The notes beneath the pieces were generated by a model. It saw nothing but the letters and a program-made list of their open reading frames with translations. It was not told the DNA's origin and searched no databases. DNA of 64,000 nt from Paenibacillus sp. FSL K6-0276 (GTDB lineage Bacteria; Bacillota; Bacilli; Paenibacillales; Paenibacillaceae): positions 1,736,001 to 1,800,000 of the forward strand of contig NZ_CP150276.1 in NCBI RefSeq assembly GCF_037977235.1, given 5' to 3'. Positions 8,619 to 17,178 of this stretch are shown here, piece after piece; position 1 is the stretch's first letter; the number at the start of each line of letters is the position of its first letter. Both the position numbers and the translations under genes were made by a program.

Positions 8619-9038
8619 GTGCAAGGAGATATTGATCTTTTGCTGGGTCATCCGCTAGGTGCCTTGCTTGGCTACTTTACAGTGGCTATTCTTGGGCTTG
8701 TTATATTTCTGTCTGTTTTTGAAATGGTGACGAAATATAATTGTTGGGAAGAAATTCGCAAGGGGAACTTGGCAGTAGCCATGGCAACAGGCGGCAAAAT
8801 CTTTGGGATTTGTAACGTACTGCGTTTCAGTATTGAAGCAGACGTTACGATTTATGAGACCATGAAATGGTCTGTCGTCGGGTTTTTACTGCTGCTACTT
8901 GCTTATTTCTTGTTTGAATTTCTAACCCCTGTATTTTCTATTGATGAGGAAATCGCCGCGGATAACCGTGCTGTTGGGCTAATAGCGATGCTGATCTCGG
9001 TTTCGTTGTCTTATGTGATCGGTGCAGCTATATTTTAA
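8619..9038 (+). CDS. DUF350 family membrane protein (YshE-like)
   Basis: A 139-residue protein with four predicted transmembrane segments, lying 31 bases after mutS2. Its Bacillus counterpart yshE occupies the same position. The family typically has two repeated two-helix halves, and the repeat is visible as hydrophobic pairs before and after residue 70. Its function is unknown. The start is GTG at 8619, with AAGGGGAAA seven bases upstream. It probably shares a transcript with mutS2. Confidence 0.85.
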   Translation: MQGDIDLLLGHPLGALLGYFTVAILGLVIFLSVFEMVTKYNCWEEIRKGNLAVAMATGGKIFGICNVLRFSIEADVTIYETMKWSVVGFLLLLLAYFLFEFLTPVFSIDEEIAADNRAVGLIAMLISVSLSYVIGAAIF

Positions 9039-9087
9039 TGCATAAACTACCGTCCTTAATAAGGACGCCGATTGCGTTTATGCATGG
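9039..9087. repeat. Dispersed palindromic repeat, copy B (short form)
   Basis: GCATAAAC..ACCGTCCTTA and TAAGGACGCCGATTGCGTTTATGC form an imperfect palindrome just after a stop codon. Its centre GTCCTTA/TAAGGAC and GCGTTTAT end match the palindromes at 3815-3852 and 37801-37840. The AT-rich left part of those copies is missing. It may also act as a terminator. Confidence 0.7.
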
Positions 9088-9197
9088 AAGGTATGAGCTT
9101 TTCGGGACCCCTGCAAAGGATTCTAGATGAATCTGGACAAGCTTTGTGATTGTCATAAATAAAGGACGACAACATCGTTTCTTCTTAGGAGGATATC

Positions 9198-9278
9198 ATG
9201 AAGATTCTTACCCGAGTTTTGTTTGTGTCAGCCATTGCTTTTATAGCAGCCGGTATTATTTATTTAATGATGAACTAA
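9198..9278 (+). CDS. 26-residue single-pass membrane peptide
   Basis: A small ORF that starts at ATG with a perfect TAGGAGG site six to seven bases upstream. The peptide begins MKILTRVLF and continues with a hydrophobic, Ala/Ile-rich segment ending LMMN. It has the form of one transmembrane helix with a positively charged N-terminus. It lies 30 bases before the zinc-ribbon gene and is probably co-transcribed with it. The strong ribosome site and the membrane-like composition argue for translation. No homologue is recognised. Confidence 0.6.
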   Translation: MKILTRVLFVSAIAFIAAGIIYLMMN

Positions 9279-9308
9279 ATTTAAAAGTGAAGTGTGAAGG
9301 AGATTATA

Positions 9309-9854
9309 ATGATGGAAACAACTGTGTGCCCTTGGTGTCATACTGAAATTGTATGGGACGAGGAATTCGGACCTGAGGAGAATTGTCCTCACTGTAACAA
9401 TGAACTTAGCGGATATCGTACGGTTACTGTAGGGATAGATGGCATCGAAGAAGAGGAAGAAGAAGTCGTGGAAGAACCTAAACAAGAGGTTATTAATGAT
9501 GATGATCTCTGGGGAGACGTAGATAAAGACAGTGTGGTACCTATCTACAATACGTTGAACCAATTCGGTGACGATTATGATTTGAATAAGTATGAAGAAC
9601 GTGTATCAGCTATCTTAGCGATTCAGGAAGAAGCACCGGAATGTACACAATGCCATGAGTTGACTATCCTTGCAGGTAAGCAACCTGTTAGCAATTTCGA
9701 GCCATCTGCACCGGCTACACTGGGTGGACCTGTATTAACATCTCCATTCTCACTTAATGTTTATATGTGCCCTTCGTGTTTCCATGTTCAGCACAGTTTA
9801 GCGCAGGCAGACCGTATTCAGCTTGTACGCAATTTGAGTACCGATAAGGCATAA
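9309..9854 (+). CDS. Acidic zinc-ribbon protein of unknown function
   Basis: 181 residues. An N-terminal CPWC...CPHC pair (about residues 7-29) forms a zinc-ribbon signature. A strongly acidic linker (EEEEEE near 48-53) follows. The C-terminal part has a second pair, CTQC and CPSC, separated by about 40 residues. It is probably a cytoplasmic zinc-binding protein; the partner is unknown. The start is chosen at the ATG at 9309, because GAAGGAGA lies seven bases before it; a second ATG follows immediately. A strong terminator ends the unit. Confidence 0.75.
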   Translation: MMETTVCPWCHTEIVWDEEFGPEENCPHCNNELSGYRTVTVGIDGIEEEEEEVVEEPKQEVINDDDLWGDVDKDSVVPIYNTLNQFGDDYDLNKYEERVSAILAIQEEAPECTQCHELTILAGKQPVSNFEPSAPATLGGPVLTSPFSLNVYMCPSCFHVQHSLAQADRIQLVRNLSTDKA

Positions 9855-9864
9855 GAATCATCAT

Positions 9865-9907
9865 AAAAAGCTTAGTCCTTTTATCAACCAAAGGACTAAG
9901 CTTTTTT
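9865..9907. terminator. Terminator, bidirectional
   Basis: AAAAGCTTAGTCCTTT pairs with AAAGGACTAAGCTTTTTT. It serves the zinc-ribbon gene and, with its A-rich left flank, probably also the convergent oxidoreductase gene. Confidence 0.92.
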
Positions 9908-9922
9908 TAAAACTCAGTTCTG

Positions 9923-11164
9923 CTAAATCACGACCGAATTCTGAGAAGGAGAAGGTTTAGCTGATCGTGTCAACGAGAACAGATCAAGCTCCGGCCGATT
10001 TTTACCCGCAATCGTATCTGTTAATAACTCCGCAGCAATCATGCTGTACACCGTCCCATTGCCCCCATAGCCCTCAATGAAGTAGCAATGGGGGAACCTC
10101 GGATGAGGGCCGATATACGGAAGCCCATCACGCGTTGAGCCGAATACAGATCCCCAGGAGTACTCTAGCTCGATCCCTTTGAGTTCAGGAAACAAAGCTT
10201 CCAGCTCATCCAGTAGTCTTTGACTCTGAGAAATCACTCGGATATCACGGCGCTCTGGATCCGTCAACGGCTCATCTTTGCCCCCTGCAATAATACGTCC
10301 CTCCGGTGTTGTACGGAAATACAAATACGGCCGGGCGGTTTCCCAGAGGAGGCTGCGCTCATGCCACTTCGGAAATTCCTTCAGAGGTTTGGTCATCACA
10401 GCATACGTATTGATCAACTTAGCGCCATGATCTTTTTTAAACTCCTGTGTTTCGTAACCCATTGCAAAAATAATCTTCTTCGCAATAATGCGACCATTCT
10501 CTGTGTGGCAAATCACGCCATCTTCAGTAAACTCATATTGTCTAGCTTCGGTTTGCTCATAAACGCGTACACCATTCGTCGCTGCCTTGGCGATCAGGCT
10601 GTGAACCAACCGGTAAGGGTTCGCTTCAGCATCACTACGTGAATAAAGCGCAGCTGGTTTAGAAAAGGAATACACCGAAGCGATTCTTTCTTCGTCCCAA
10701 AATTCAGAATCGAATCCGTTAGCAACGAGATTCTCATATTCTTCCCGCAGAGCAGATACATCCGCTGGTGTGCTGGCATATAAAAGGCTGCTGCGAGGAA
10801 TGATTTGGGAATCGATATCGAGCTTGGACGCTAGATCCAGAATATTTCTAACCGCTGCTTGGCATAACTGATAAAAGAGCAAGCCGCTCTTTTGTCCAAA
10901 AGTGTTCATACATGAGGTTAACGATTTATCGTTAGATATTTGTAGTAGCCCGGTATTGGCATGCGAGCTTCCATATCCGACCTGTCTTTTTTCGATCAAA
11001 ACAGTCTTAGCACCGTTTAAGGACAACCGATAGGATGCCATTGCCCCACCTATTCCGGCGCCTACAACCAGACAATCACAGTGAACGGTATTCTCTAGAG
11101 CTGGATAAGTTGGAGGGTCTTGTAAAGTGCTTCTCCAAGGGGTGTTGCCGCTATTTAGTCTCAT
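9923..11164 (-). CDS. FAD-dependent oxidoreductase, DAO family
   Basis: 413 residues from the chosen start. An FAD-binding Rossmann motif (VVGAGIGGAMASY) lies near residue 35, preceded by an N-terminal tail of about 30 residues. It is followed by the EKRQVGYGSS segment and, near the C-terminus, the DGLPYIGPHP and GYGGNG motifs of the D-amino-acid oxidase / glycine oxidase fold. It probably oxidises a small amine or amino acid in the cytoplasm using oxygen. The substrate cannot be told. No Rieske domain is present, unlike some family members with a similar start. The ATG at 11164 is chosen over an upstream in-frame ATG because AAGGAG precedes it. Confidence 0.85.
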   Translation of the reverse strand: MRLNSGNTPWRSTLQDPPTYPALENTVHCDCLVVGAGIGGAMASYRLSLNGAKTVLIEKRQVGYGSSHANTGLLQISNDKSLTSCMNTFGQKSGLLFYQLCQAAVRNILDLASKLDIDSQIIPRSSLLYASTPADVSALREEYENLVANGFDSEFWDEERIASVYSFSKPAALYSRSDAEANPYRLVHSLIAKAATNGVRVYEQTEARQYEFTEDGVICHTENGRIIAKKIIFAMGYETQEFKKDHGAKLINTYAVMTKPLKEFPKWHERSLLWETARPYLYFRTTPEGRIIAGGKDEPLTDPERRDIRVISQSQRLLDELEALFPELKGIELEYSWGSVFGSTRDGLPYIGPHPRFPHCYFIEGYGGNGTVYSMIAAELLTDTIAGKNRPELDLFSLTRSAKPSPSQNSVVI

Positions 11165-11341
11165 GAAATTGATCGCTCCTTCATTCGGCCCATAATTTAG
11201 TATTGGCGGCATTTTACCGTCTCATTCGCAGCATGTTCTAATTTTTGTCATAACTCTCTAGTGCTGTCGGGCAAATAAATGATGCGATGGAGCGGCATAC
11301 TAAAGACTGTTTGGATCAACTACAAGGAGGGACTACAACTC

Positions 11342-11575
11342 ATGCAATCAACGCAAATGCAGGCACTAAGTGGAAAAGAATTGGAATATATCGCTGACTC
11401 CATCTCCAATGAGGACTTGCTTCTTAAGCAATGTGCGGCTACAGCTGGGACAACACAGAATGAGCAGGTTCGTCAAATTTGTATGCAGCATATGCAAAAT
11501 CACACGCAGCACATTGCTACACTCACTCAGTTAATCCAGCAGCATCAACAGTACGCACCAACAAGCCCACAATAA
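11342..11575 (+). CDS. Small Gln/His-rich protein, probably spore-coat associated
   Basis: 77 residues, starting at the ATG that follows AAGGAGGG. The sequence is Gln-rich (MQSTQMQALSGKELEYIAD) with a ferritin-like, two-helix look and the internal repeats MQHMQNH and HTQH. It lies 30 bases before a CotF-domain gene. Similar small partners sit beside coat F genes in Paenibacillus-type genomes, so a coat role is inferred from context. No catalytic motif is visible. Confidence 0.65.
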   Translation: MQSTQMQALSGKELEYIADSISNEDLLLKQCAATAGTTQNEQVRQICMQHMQNHTQHIATLTQLIQQHQQYAPTSPQ

Positions 11576-11605
11576 TTGAATTATTAAACTTAAGGAGGTT
11601 ATAAA

Positions 11606-11995
11606 ATGAATGCACAGAATCCAGCAGCATTTATGCCAGATGAGGATTTAATGAATACCATTTTGTGTGATTTGAAGCGGACGGTCCGTGAATATGCGAC
11701 CGCTGCTACGGAATCGGCATGTCCAGCTGTTCGCCGGGTCTTTAATGACTTGACCATGAACACGCTCCGACTTCAAGGGGATCATTATACGCATATGTCC
11801 CAAATGAATATGTATCCTGCTCCGGCAAAGGCATTGCGCCAAGATGTGGACAAGCAGCTTCAAACCGCACAGCAAATGCAACAACAAACAGGGCAGTTCG
11901 TTCAGCAAAAAACAGGACAATCTGGATCCTTTGCTAACGATCCGAACGCTCATCTTCATTCGAATGGTCAGCATCAACCCTCTCATTTAATGTAA
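11606..11995 (+). CDS. Spore coat protein, CotF family
   Basis: 129 residues. The central part (PDEDLMNTILCDLKRTVREY, then CPAVRRVFNDLT) matches the coat F domain, a helical domain found in spore coat proteins. The tail is Gln-rich and low in complexity, then His-rich (HLHSNGQHQPSH). It is translated from an ATG after AAGGAGG and is followed by a terminator. It forms a two-gene unit with the small gene before it. Sigma-E or sigma-K control would be expected, but no clear promoter was recognised. Confidence 0.85.
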   Translation: MNAQNPAAFMPDEDLMNTILCDLKRTVREYATAATESACPAVRRVFNDLTMNTLRLQGDHYTHMSQMNMYPAPAKALRQDVDKQLQTAQQMQQQTGQFVQQKTGQSGSFANDPNAHLHSNGQHQPSHLM

Positions 11996-12042
11996 CCAAG
12001 ATGGTTATCGGATGAAGCATCCTATCCCATAGCTTTAAGACT

Positions 12043-12088
12043 GACGCCCGTTTATACCGGAGAGCTCCGGTATAACGGGCGTTTTTTG
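12043..12088 (+). terminator. Terminator after the coat gene pair
   Basis: ACGCCCGTTTATACCGG pairs with CCGGTATAACGGGCGT, followed by a T run. Confidence 0.93.
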
Positions 12089-12254
12089 TATATAAATCCA
12101 TTTAGCTGAGTAATCATAGTCTTCTATGCAGACATCATATGGGGTTATTTTGTTTGCAGAGATGCTCAATTCGTGTCATATTAGTATTAAACTCTTTTCG
12201 CGGGGCGACGCATGAATAGTGCAACGTCATTTGCGAACTATCCGGAGGGAAGGC

Positions 12255-12755
12255 ATGAAGGAAATGAACGAACTAAAGAGGAAAGTGCTGGAACTGCTTA
12301 AAGAGGACGCGAGAAGATCTACTGCACTCCTAGCTACGCTGCTTGGCGCGGAAGAAGAAGACGTGAAGACAGCGATTGGGCAATTAGAGAAAGACCATGT
12401 GATTGTTAAATATGCAGCTGTTGTAAACTGGGATAAAGTGGATGATGAGAAGGTTACCGCACTGATCGAGGTACAGATTACGCCCGAACGGGGGCGCGGC
12501 TTTGAAGGTATTGCCGAGAGAATCTACCTGTATCCACAAGTGAAATCCGTTTACTTGATGTCAGGTGCTTACGATCTTTTGGTGGAAGTGGAAGGCCGGA
12601 ACTTACGTGAAGTGGCCAATTTTGTTTCCGAGAAGCTGTCTCCGATTGATTCAGTACTCTCAACTAAAACGAACTTTACCCTTAAAAAATACAAACAGGA
12701 TGGGATCATCTTCGAGGAGCATGAGGAAGATAACCGTCTGATGATCTCTCCATAA
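12255..12755 (+). CDS. alaR: Lrp/AsnC-family regulator, AlaR-like
   Basis: About 166 residues: an N-terminal winged helix-turn-helix (residues about 5-50) and a C-terminal RAM effector-binding domain (ALIEVQITPERGRGFEGIAER onward) that binds amino acids and sets oligomer state. It lies 13 bases before an alanine-type aminotransferase, the same arrangement as alaR-alaT (yugG-yugH) in Bacillus, where AlaR activates the pair in response to alanine. The ATG at 12255 is chosen because GGAGGG lies about six bases before it; an ATG at 12264 is possible. The symbol rests on synteny and family. Confidence 0.82.
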   Translation: MKEMNELKRKVLELLKEDARRSTALLATLLGAEEEDVKTAIGQLEKDHVIVKYAAVVNWDKVDDEKVTALIEVQITPERGRGFEGIAERIYLYPQVKSVYLMSGAYDLLVEVEGRNLREVANFVSEKLSPIDSVLSTKTNFTLKKYKQDGIIFEEHEEDNRLMISP

Positions 12756-12768
12756 AGGAAGTAATCAT

Positions 12769-13989
12769 ATGATCACGAATAAAACGCAGCTAACCGGAGA
12801 AGACAGCAAATCAATGAATTCTTATTTGGCACCGCTAGTACAGCAAATTCAGCCTTCGGGTATTCGCAAGTTTTTTGATCTGGCTGCAGGCAGCAAGGAT
12901 ATTATATCACTTGGAGTCGGGGAGCCTGATTTCAAGACCCCGTGGCATGTCAGAGAAGCTTGCGTCTATTCGCTGGAAAGAGGGTTTACAGGGTATACAT
13001 CCAATGCAGGTATGCCTGAGCTGCGGGAGGGAATTGCGAATTATTTGCATACCCGTTTTGCAGTGGAGTATGATCCTGCCAATCAAATTATAGCAACGGT
13101 CGGCGGAAGCGAGGCTATTGATCTGGCTCTGCGAGCGTTGATTACCCCAGGTGATGAGATTCTTATACCGGAGCCTTGCTATATTTCCTATTCGCCGATA
13201 ACGGCTATTGGTGGGGGGATTCCTGTAGGCATCGAAACGACCGGAGAGAATGACTTTAAACTTACTGCGGAGAGTTTGGAAGCCAAGATTACTCCACGCT
13301 CCAAAGTTCTGATTCTGTGCTACCCGAGTAACCCAACCGGAAGTGTTATGACCCGAGGAGATTGGGAGCCGATCGCCAAGGTTGTGGAGAAACATGATCT
13401 TATTGTAATTTCAGACGAGATCTATGCGGAATTGACTTATGGAATTAATCATGTCAGCTTTGCCTCACTGCCAGGTATGATGGACCGTACGATTCTGGTC
13501 AGCGGCTTCTCTAAGGCTTTTGCAATGACTGGATGGAGAATGGGTTATGCTTGTGGTCACCCTGATTTAATCTCCGCTATGCTTAAGATTCACCAGTATA
13601 CTGTAATGTGTGCTCCTTCTATGGGTCAGGTGGCTGCACTTGAAGCACTAACCAATGGGATGGAAGAGAAGGACCGAATGGTCGATTCGTATAACCAACG
13701 GCGGAGGCTGATTGTTAAAGGTTTGCGTGATGCCGGGCTGGAGTGCCATGAACCACAAGGTGCATTCTACGCTTTTCCTAGCGTGCGCAAAACGGGTCTG
13801 ACCTCTGATCAATTTGCACAACGGTTATTGCTTGAATACAAGGTAGCAGCTGTGCCTGGAAGTGTCTTTGGATTAGGTGGTGAAGGATACTTACGCTGCT
13901 CCTATGCTACGTCAGTATCTCAACTGAATGAAGCTGTAGAACGCATTGGTGCTTTTGTCACACAATTGGAACGAGAGAGAATGGAATAG
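12769..13989 (+). CDS. alaT: PLP-dependent aminotransferase, AlaT-like
   Basis: 406 residues, fold-type I class I/II aminotransferase. The PLP lysine is K249 in SGFSKAFAMTGWRMG. NPTG, the Asp in SDEIYAE and the C-terminal Arg in YLRCSYA are in place. Neighbouring alaR suggests alanine-pyruvate amino exchange, as for Bacillus AlaT; aspartate or aromatic substrates cannot be excluded from sequence. The stated start has AAAGGAAG upstream. A second ATG 33 residues in (MNSYLAPLV) matches where most relatives begin. Confidence 0.85.
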   Translation: MITNKTQLTGEDSKSMNSYLAPLVQQIQPSGIRKFFDLAAGSKDIISLGVGEPDFKTPWHVREACVYSLERGFTGYTSNAGMPELREGIANYLHTRFAVEYDPANQIIATVGGSEAIDLALRALITPGDEILIPEPCYISYSPITAIGGGIPVGIETTGENDFKLTAESLEAKITPRSKVLILCYPSNPTGSVMTRGDWEPIAKVVEKHDLIVISDEIYAELTYGINHVSFASLPGMMDRTILVSGFSKAFAMTGWRMGYACGHPDLISAMLKIHQYTVMCAPSMGQVAALEALTNGMEEKDRMVDSYNQRRRLIVKGLRDAGLECHEPQGAFYAFPSVRKTGLTSDQFAQRLLLEYKVAAVPGSVFGLGGEGYLRCSYATSVSQLNEAVERIGAFVTQLERERME

Positions 13990-14240
13990 AGAAAATTGGA
14001 CTATAGCCTATCCCATAATCCTATGGTATTATTTTACTTTGAGAGTAATTAACCCCTATAATAGAACTAATCAGGATTTATTTTACTCTGGAATTAAGCG
14101 TTGCTTTGAAGTTGCTTTTTTACTTTGATGATATTCTCTGGCACGCGCTCAATAATACTTTAGGCTTATGCTTCCGAAGCGAGTTTTGTACAAAGCTCTT
14201 ACGAGAAGCAATGCCGTACAAACTTTTAGGAGGGATGATT

Positions 14241-14492
14241 GTGCTTAGTGCCGATTATTACTTACCTTCCTATGGAGGGCAATGTTTCTCTGGAAGTGGG
14301 AAACTCTCCTCCAAGGGTGATGCTTCTGCTCGCATACTCTCTCTGGAAGATGAAATCAGAATACTCCGTAGCAAGATGGAGCAGCTTTTTTTGCAGGAAA
14401 AATCATTCACTTCAGATAATGTGATTGAAATTAGCAGTTTACTGGATCTCAAGATAAATGAATACATGAAGGGGCGTCCAGGCAGGAAATAA
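14241..14492 (+). CDS. Spo0E-like aspartyl-phosphate phosphatase
   Basis: 83 residues from the GTG that lies seven bases after TAGGAGGG. The C-terminal 50 residues form the two-helix Spo0E pattern: an IRILRSKMEQLF helix, then VIEISSLLDLKINEYMK, which corresponds to the S-x-x-LD-xx-I-xx-Y signature. Family members remove phosphate from Spo0A and so delay sporulation. The N-terminal 30 residues (with YYLPSYGGQ) are not conserved. It is a single gene with its own terminator. Confidence 0.75.
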   Translation: MLSADYYLPSYGGQCFSGSGKLSSKGDASARILSLEDEIRILRSKMEQLFLQEKSFTSDNVIEISSLLDLKINEYMKGRPGRK

Positions 14493-14509
14493 CACTGCTA
14501 GATGCTCTT

Positions 14510-14535
14510 GAAGAGGACCTTATGGGTCCTCTTTT
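14510..14535 (+). terminator. Terminator after the Spo0E-like gene
   Basis: AAGAGGACC-TTAT-GGGTCCTCTT followed by TTTGTTGTTC. Confidence 0.85.
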
Positions 14536-14549
14536 TGTTGTTCTTTTTA

Positions 14550-14792
14550 AGCTCACATATCGAAATATTGCAGACTCAATTGGAGAGAATATCTCTAAGG
14601 CTTATGTTTGAAGAAGATGAGGTAGGAACGATCGAACTTGGCAAGCGAGCTGATTTTGCTATATTAGCTGAAGATCCTACATCTACTGATCCGCTTAACC
14701 TTAAAGATATTTCTAATGTGGGTACGTTGATTGACGGACAGATTGTCTATGATAATGGTCTTAACCTCATTGAAATAGGTGCCGTTTACTAA
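14550..14792 (+). pseudogene. Amidohydrolase remnant, C-terminal end only
   Basis: The last 65 residues or so read as the C-terminus of a YtcJ/amidohydrolase-family enzyme (GTIELGKRADFAILAEDP, then a DPLNLKD and LIDGQIVYDNG tail). Intact enzymes are 400-550 residues with a metal-binding barrel, none of which remains here. No ribosome site precedes any start, and the preceding terminator would block read-through. The sequence just upstream shows no recognisable amidohydrolase. This is a decayed gene end. Confidence 0.65.
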
Positions 14793-14875
14793 CTATACTC
14801 TTCATTTGCCATTTTTATATAAGAAAGCTTAAACTAGCATTATGTGATTTGAAGAATGGATAGGAGGAATAAACC

Positions 14876-15442
14876 ATGGTGATCTATACACGTACGGGTG
14901 ATGCGGGTCAAACTTCGGTGATTGGTGGCCGGGTTGGTAAGGATGATGTCCGAGTTGAAGCCTACGGAACCATCGATGAACTGAATTGCTTTGTAGGACA
15001 GGCACGGAGCCTGATGGAGGACGATAAGTTTGACGATGTACGCGAGCAGCTGCTGGAAATTCAGCATGAGCTATTCGATTGCGGAACCGATCTGGCTTTT
15101 ATTAAGCTAGGTGATGGTGGTCAATATATGGTGACTAGCGAGATGGCTAAACGGCTGGAGGGCTGGATTGATGATCTTCAAGCAGAGAATCCACCGCTAG
15201 AGAAATTCATCCTCCCTGGAGGTAGCCCGCTAGCTTCGGTTCTACATGTGTGCCGGACCGTTTGTCGCCGGGCGGAACGTCGGGCAGTTACGTTAGGACG
15301 AAATGCGGACATTAACCCGGAAGCGGTTATTTATTTGAACCGGTTATCGGATTATTTCTTTGCACTGGCTAGGACGGCTAATACACGAGCAGGGATTACT
15401 GATGTAGAATACATTCGCAGTAAAAAGGTGTTCCGGGACTAA
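14876..15442 (+). CDS. Cob(I)yrinic acid a,c-diamide adenosyltransferase, PduO type
   Basis: 188 residues. The N-terminus IYTRTGDAGQTSVIGG carries the ATP-binding loop of PduO-type adenosyltransferases. The VEAYGTIDELNCFVG motif and the C-terminal CRRAERR and LNRLSDYFFALAR helix motifs are also intact. It transfers the adenosyl group of ATP to cob(I)alamin to make coenzyme B12. No cobalamin biosynthesis genes or riboswitch are next to it, so it may serve salvage. It has AGGAGG before the ATG. Its stop lies one base before the start of rluA, so the two are probably translationally coupled. Confidence 0.93.
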   Translation: MVIYTRTGDAGQTSVIGGRVGKDDVRVEAYGTIDELNCFVGQARSLMEDDKFDDVREQLLEIQHELFDCGTDLAFIKLGDGGQYMVTSEMAKRLEGWIDDLQAENPPLEKFILPGGSPLASVLHVCRTVCRRAERRAVTLGRNADINPEAVIYLNRLSDYFFALARTANTRAGITDVEYIRSKKVFRD

Positions 15443-15443
15443 T

Positions 15444-16430
15444 ATGACAAGCTATTATTCACCCATTACTTACATCATACCGCCTGAAGAGGATGACTGG
15501 TTGCTGAAGACGATCCTGCATAAACGCATGGATGTCTCACGTAAGTTGTTGTCTCGCCTTAAGCAAACGGAACAAGGCATTACATTAAATGGAGAACGTG
15601 TTTATATCAGCGTACGTGTTAAAGCAGGAGATATTGTACAGATTCGTATGGAAACGGAGACTTCGGATGATATTCTACCTCAACCGATCCCCTTTGAAAT
15701 TTTATTTGAAGATGAACATCTGCTCGTTGTAAACAAGGCTGCAGGGATCATCGTGCATCCCACACATGGACATTACACAGATACGCTTGCTAACGGAGTA
15801 GTTCATTATTGGGCACAAAAGAAGGAACGTTTCCGCTTCCGGCCTGTTCATCGGCTGGATCAAGAAACCTCCGGCGTATTAGTCATCGCCAAGAATCCAT
15901 ACAGCCATCAGCATATTTCCGAGCAGATGATTGCGGGCACTGTGGACAAACGATATGCAGCATTTGTTCATGGTGTTCCTGCGGAGCCATTCGGCGATAT
16001 CGATGGGCCTATCGACCGTGATCCCGAGGAACCACATCGGCGTATCGTTACACCGGATGGATATCATTCTCTGACTCGGTATGAGGTTAAACAGATTTAT
16101 TCGACCGCTTCCAGAGTTGAACTGAAGCTGGAGAGCGGTCGTACCCATCAAATTCGGGTCCATATGACCTCTATCGGTTGTCCATTAATTGGTGACAGCA
16201 TGTATCGTCATGAGCTGTATAATCTACCGGAATTGACTTCAACTCAAAGTGAACAGTTGGAGTCCGTTGCGGTACTAGATGCTTCCATCCCGCGTCAAGC
16301 ACTGCACGCGGTGCGTCTGACGTTCAAGCACCCGGTGCTACTGCAAGAAATGATCTTTGAAGCCCCTTTGCCGCCTGATATGGCGGCTTTGGAGAAAATA
16401 TTGGAGCAAGGCCCTACAGCGAAATTGTGA
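15444..16430 (+). CDS. RluA-family pseudouridine synthase
   Basis: 328 residues. An N-terminal S4-like RNA-binding domain (about 20-80, LLSRLKQTEQGITLNG) is followed by the catalytic domain with HRLDQETSGVLVIAKN, whose Asp is the nucleophile, and RTHQIRVHM near the C-terminus. It converts uridines in rRNA or tRNA to pseudouridine. Which RluA-type site it modifies cannot be told. The start is one base after the previous stop, and there is no strong ribosome site of its own. Confidence 0.92.
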   Translation: MTSYYSPITYIIPPEEDDWLLKTILHKRMDVSRKLLSRLKQTEQGITLNGERVYISVRVKAGDIVQIRMETETSDDILPQPIPFEILFEDEHLLVVNKAAGIIVHPTHGHYTDTLANGVVHYWAQKKERFRFRPVHRLDQETSGVLVIAKNPYSHQHISEQMIAGTVDKRYAAFVHGVPAEPFGDIDGPIDRDPEEPHRRIVTPDGYHSLTRYEVKQIYSTASRVELKLESGRTHQIRVHMTSIGCPLIGDSMYRHELYNLPELTSTQSEQLESVAVLDASIPRQALHAVRLTFKHPVLLQEMIFEAPLPPDMAALEKILEQGPTAKL

Positions 16431-16443
16431 TGCAATTAATTCT

Positions 16444-16602
16444 CAGGCTATGAAGTAACGAAGGGGAAGTTTGGAACTGTAGGAGCGACCGCGACCGCCT
16501 TTGTCTCCGGATTTCAACCGTGTTATCGGATAAATAAAGAAATCTGGAGACAACATCGGCCGGAAGTCCAAACATTCCCCGTAGTTACGAATGATTAGCC
16601 TG
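16444..16602. repeat. 159-bp imperfect palindrome filling the intergenic gap
   Basis: The outer arms are CAGGCTA and TAGCCTG. Further in, GTAAC..GGGGAA.GTTTGGA pairs with TCCAAAC.TTCCCC..GTTAC, and TTGTCTCCGGATTTC pairs with GAAATCTGGAGACAA around a loop of about 25 bases. One strand would fold into a long interrupted hairpin. It may be a MITE-like element, a structured RNA or a processing signal; the sequence does not decide. No terminator-like T run follows it. Confidence 0.75.
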
Positions 16603-16621
16603 CATTTAAAAGGAGCACAGC

Positions 16622-16987
16622 ATGAGCAAACTAAAAGTATATCAATATCCAAAATGCAGCACCTGCCGCAGCGCAGTGAAATGGCTACAAGGACAAGGTC
16701 ATGAGCTGGAGCTTCAGCATATCGCAGAACAGCCACCTACAGTTGAGGAATTGCGTGACTTGCTGGCCAATAGCGGTCTTGAACTGAAGAAGTTTTTTAA
16801 TACAAGCGGTGAAGTATATAAAGCACTGGGTCTTAAGGACAAAATGGCACAGCTTAGTGAACAGGAGAAGCTTGAGCTGCTCGCGAGCCATGGTATGCTG
16901 AATAAACGTCCGATTGTCACCGATGGTGTTAAGGTAACTGTAGGATTTAAGGAAGATCAATATGCTGAAGCTTGGACCAAGGCTTAA
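16622..16987 (+). CDS. ArsC/Spx-family reductase-like protein
   Basis: 121 residues, thioredoxin-like fold of the ArsC/Spx/YusI group. The N-terminal redox motif CSTCRSA has the CxxC form found in Spx-type proteins, where classical ArsC has a single Cys. NKRPIVTDG near residue 95 is the conserved RP-cis-Pro loop. It might be a thiol reductase or an Spx-like RNA polymerase partner. The operon context gives no arsenic genes, so arsenate reduction is not supported. AAAGGAGC lies before the ATG. Confidence 0.82.
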   Translation: MSKLKVYQYPKCSTCRSAVKWLQGQGHELELQHIAEQPPTVEELRDLLANSGLELKKFFNTSGEVYKALGLKDKMAQLSEQEKLELLASHGMLNKRPIVTDGVKVTVGFKEDQYAEAWTKA

Positions 16988-17088
16988 TATCAATAACACT
17001 GGAATAGCTCTGCGTCGATAAAATGTAGTAGGGCTTTTTTCCAGTTTTGTTTTGGAACTGTCTTGTATCCCAAGGCATTATTCCGTAA

Positions 17089-17137
17089 AGGGGATGTCCC
17101 AGCAGCCATTTCATGGCTGTTGTAACATCCCTTTTTG
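17089..17137. terminator. Terminator between convergent units
   Basis: GGGATGTCCCAGCAGCCAT pairs with ATGGCTGTTGTAACATCCC, followed by TTTTT. Confidence 0.85.
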
Positions 17138-17178
17138 GCGTACTCTATTTGAATAAAAATACAAGATCCTAGGCAGAA

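Noticed and set aside
14029..14062. TTGAGA and TATAAT upstream of the Spo0E-like gene
   Set aside because: The spacing is 12 bases, too short for a sigma-A promoter, and no better -35 was found.
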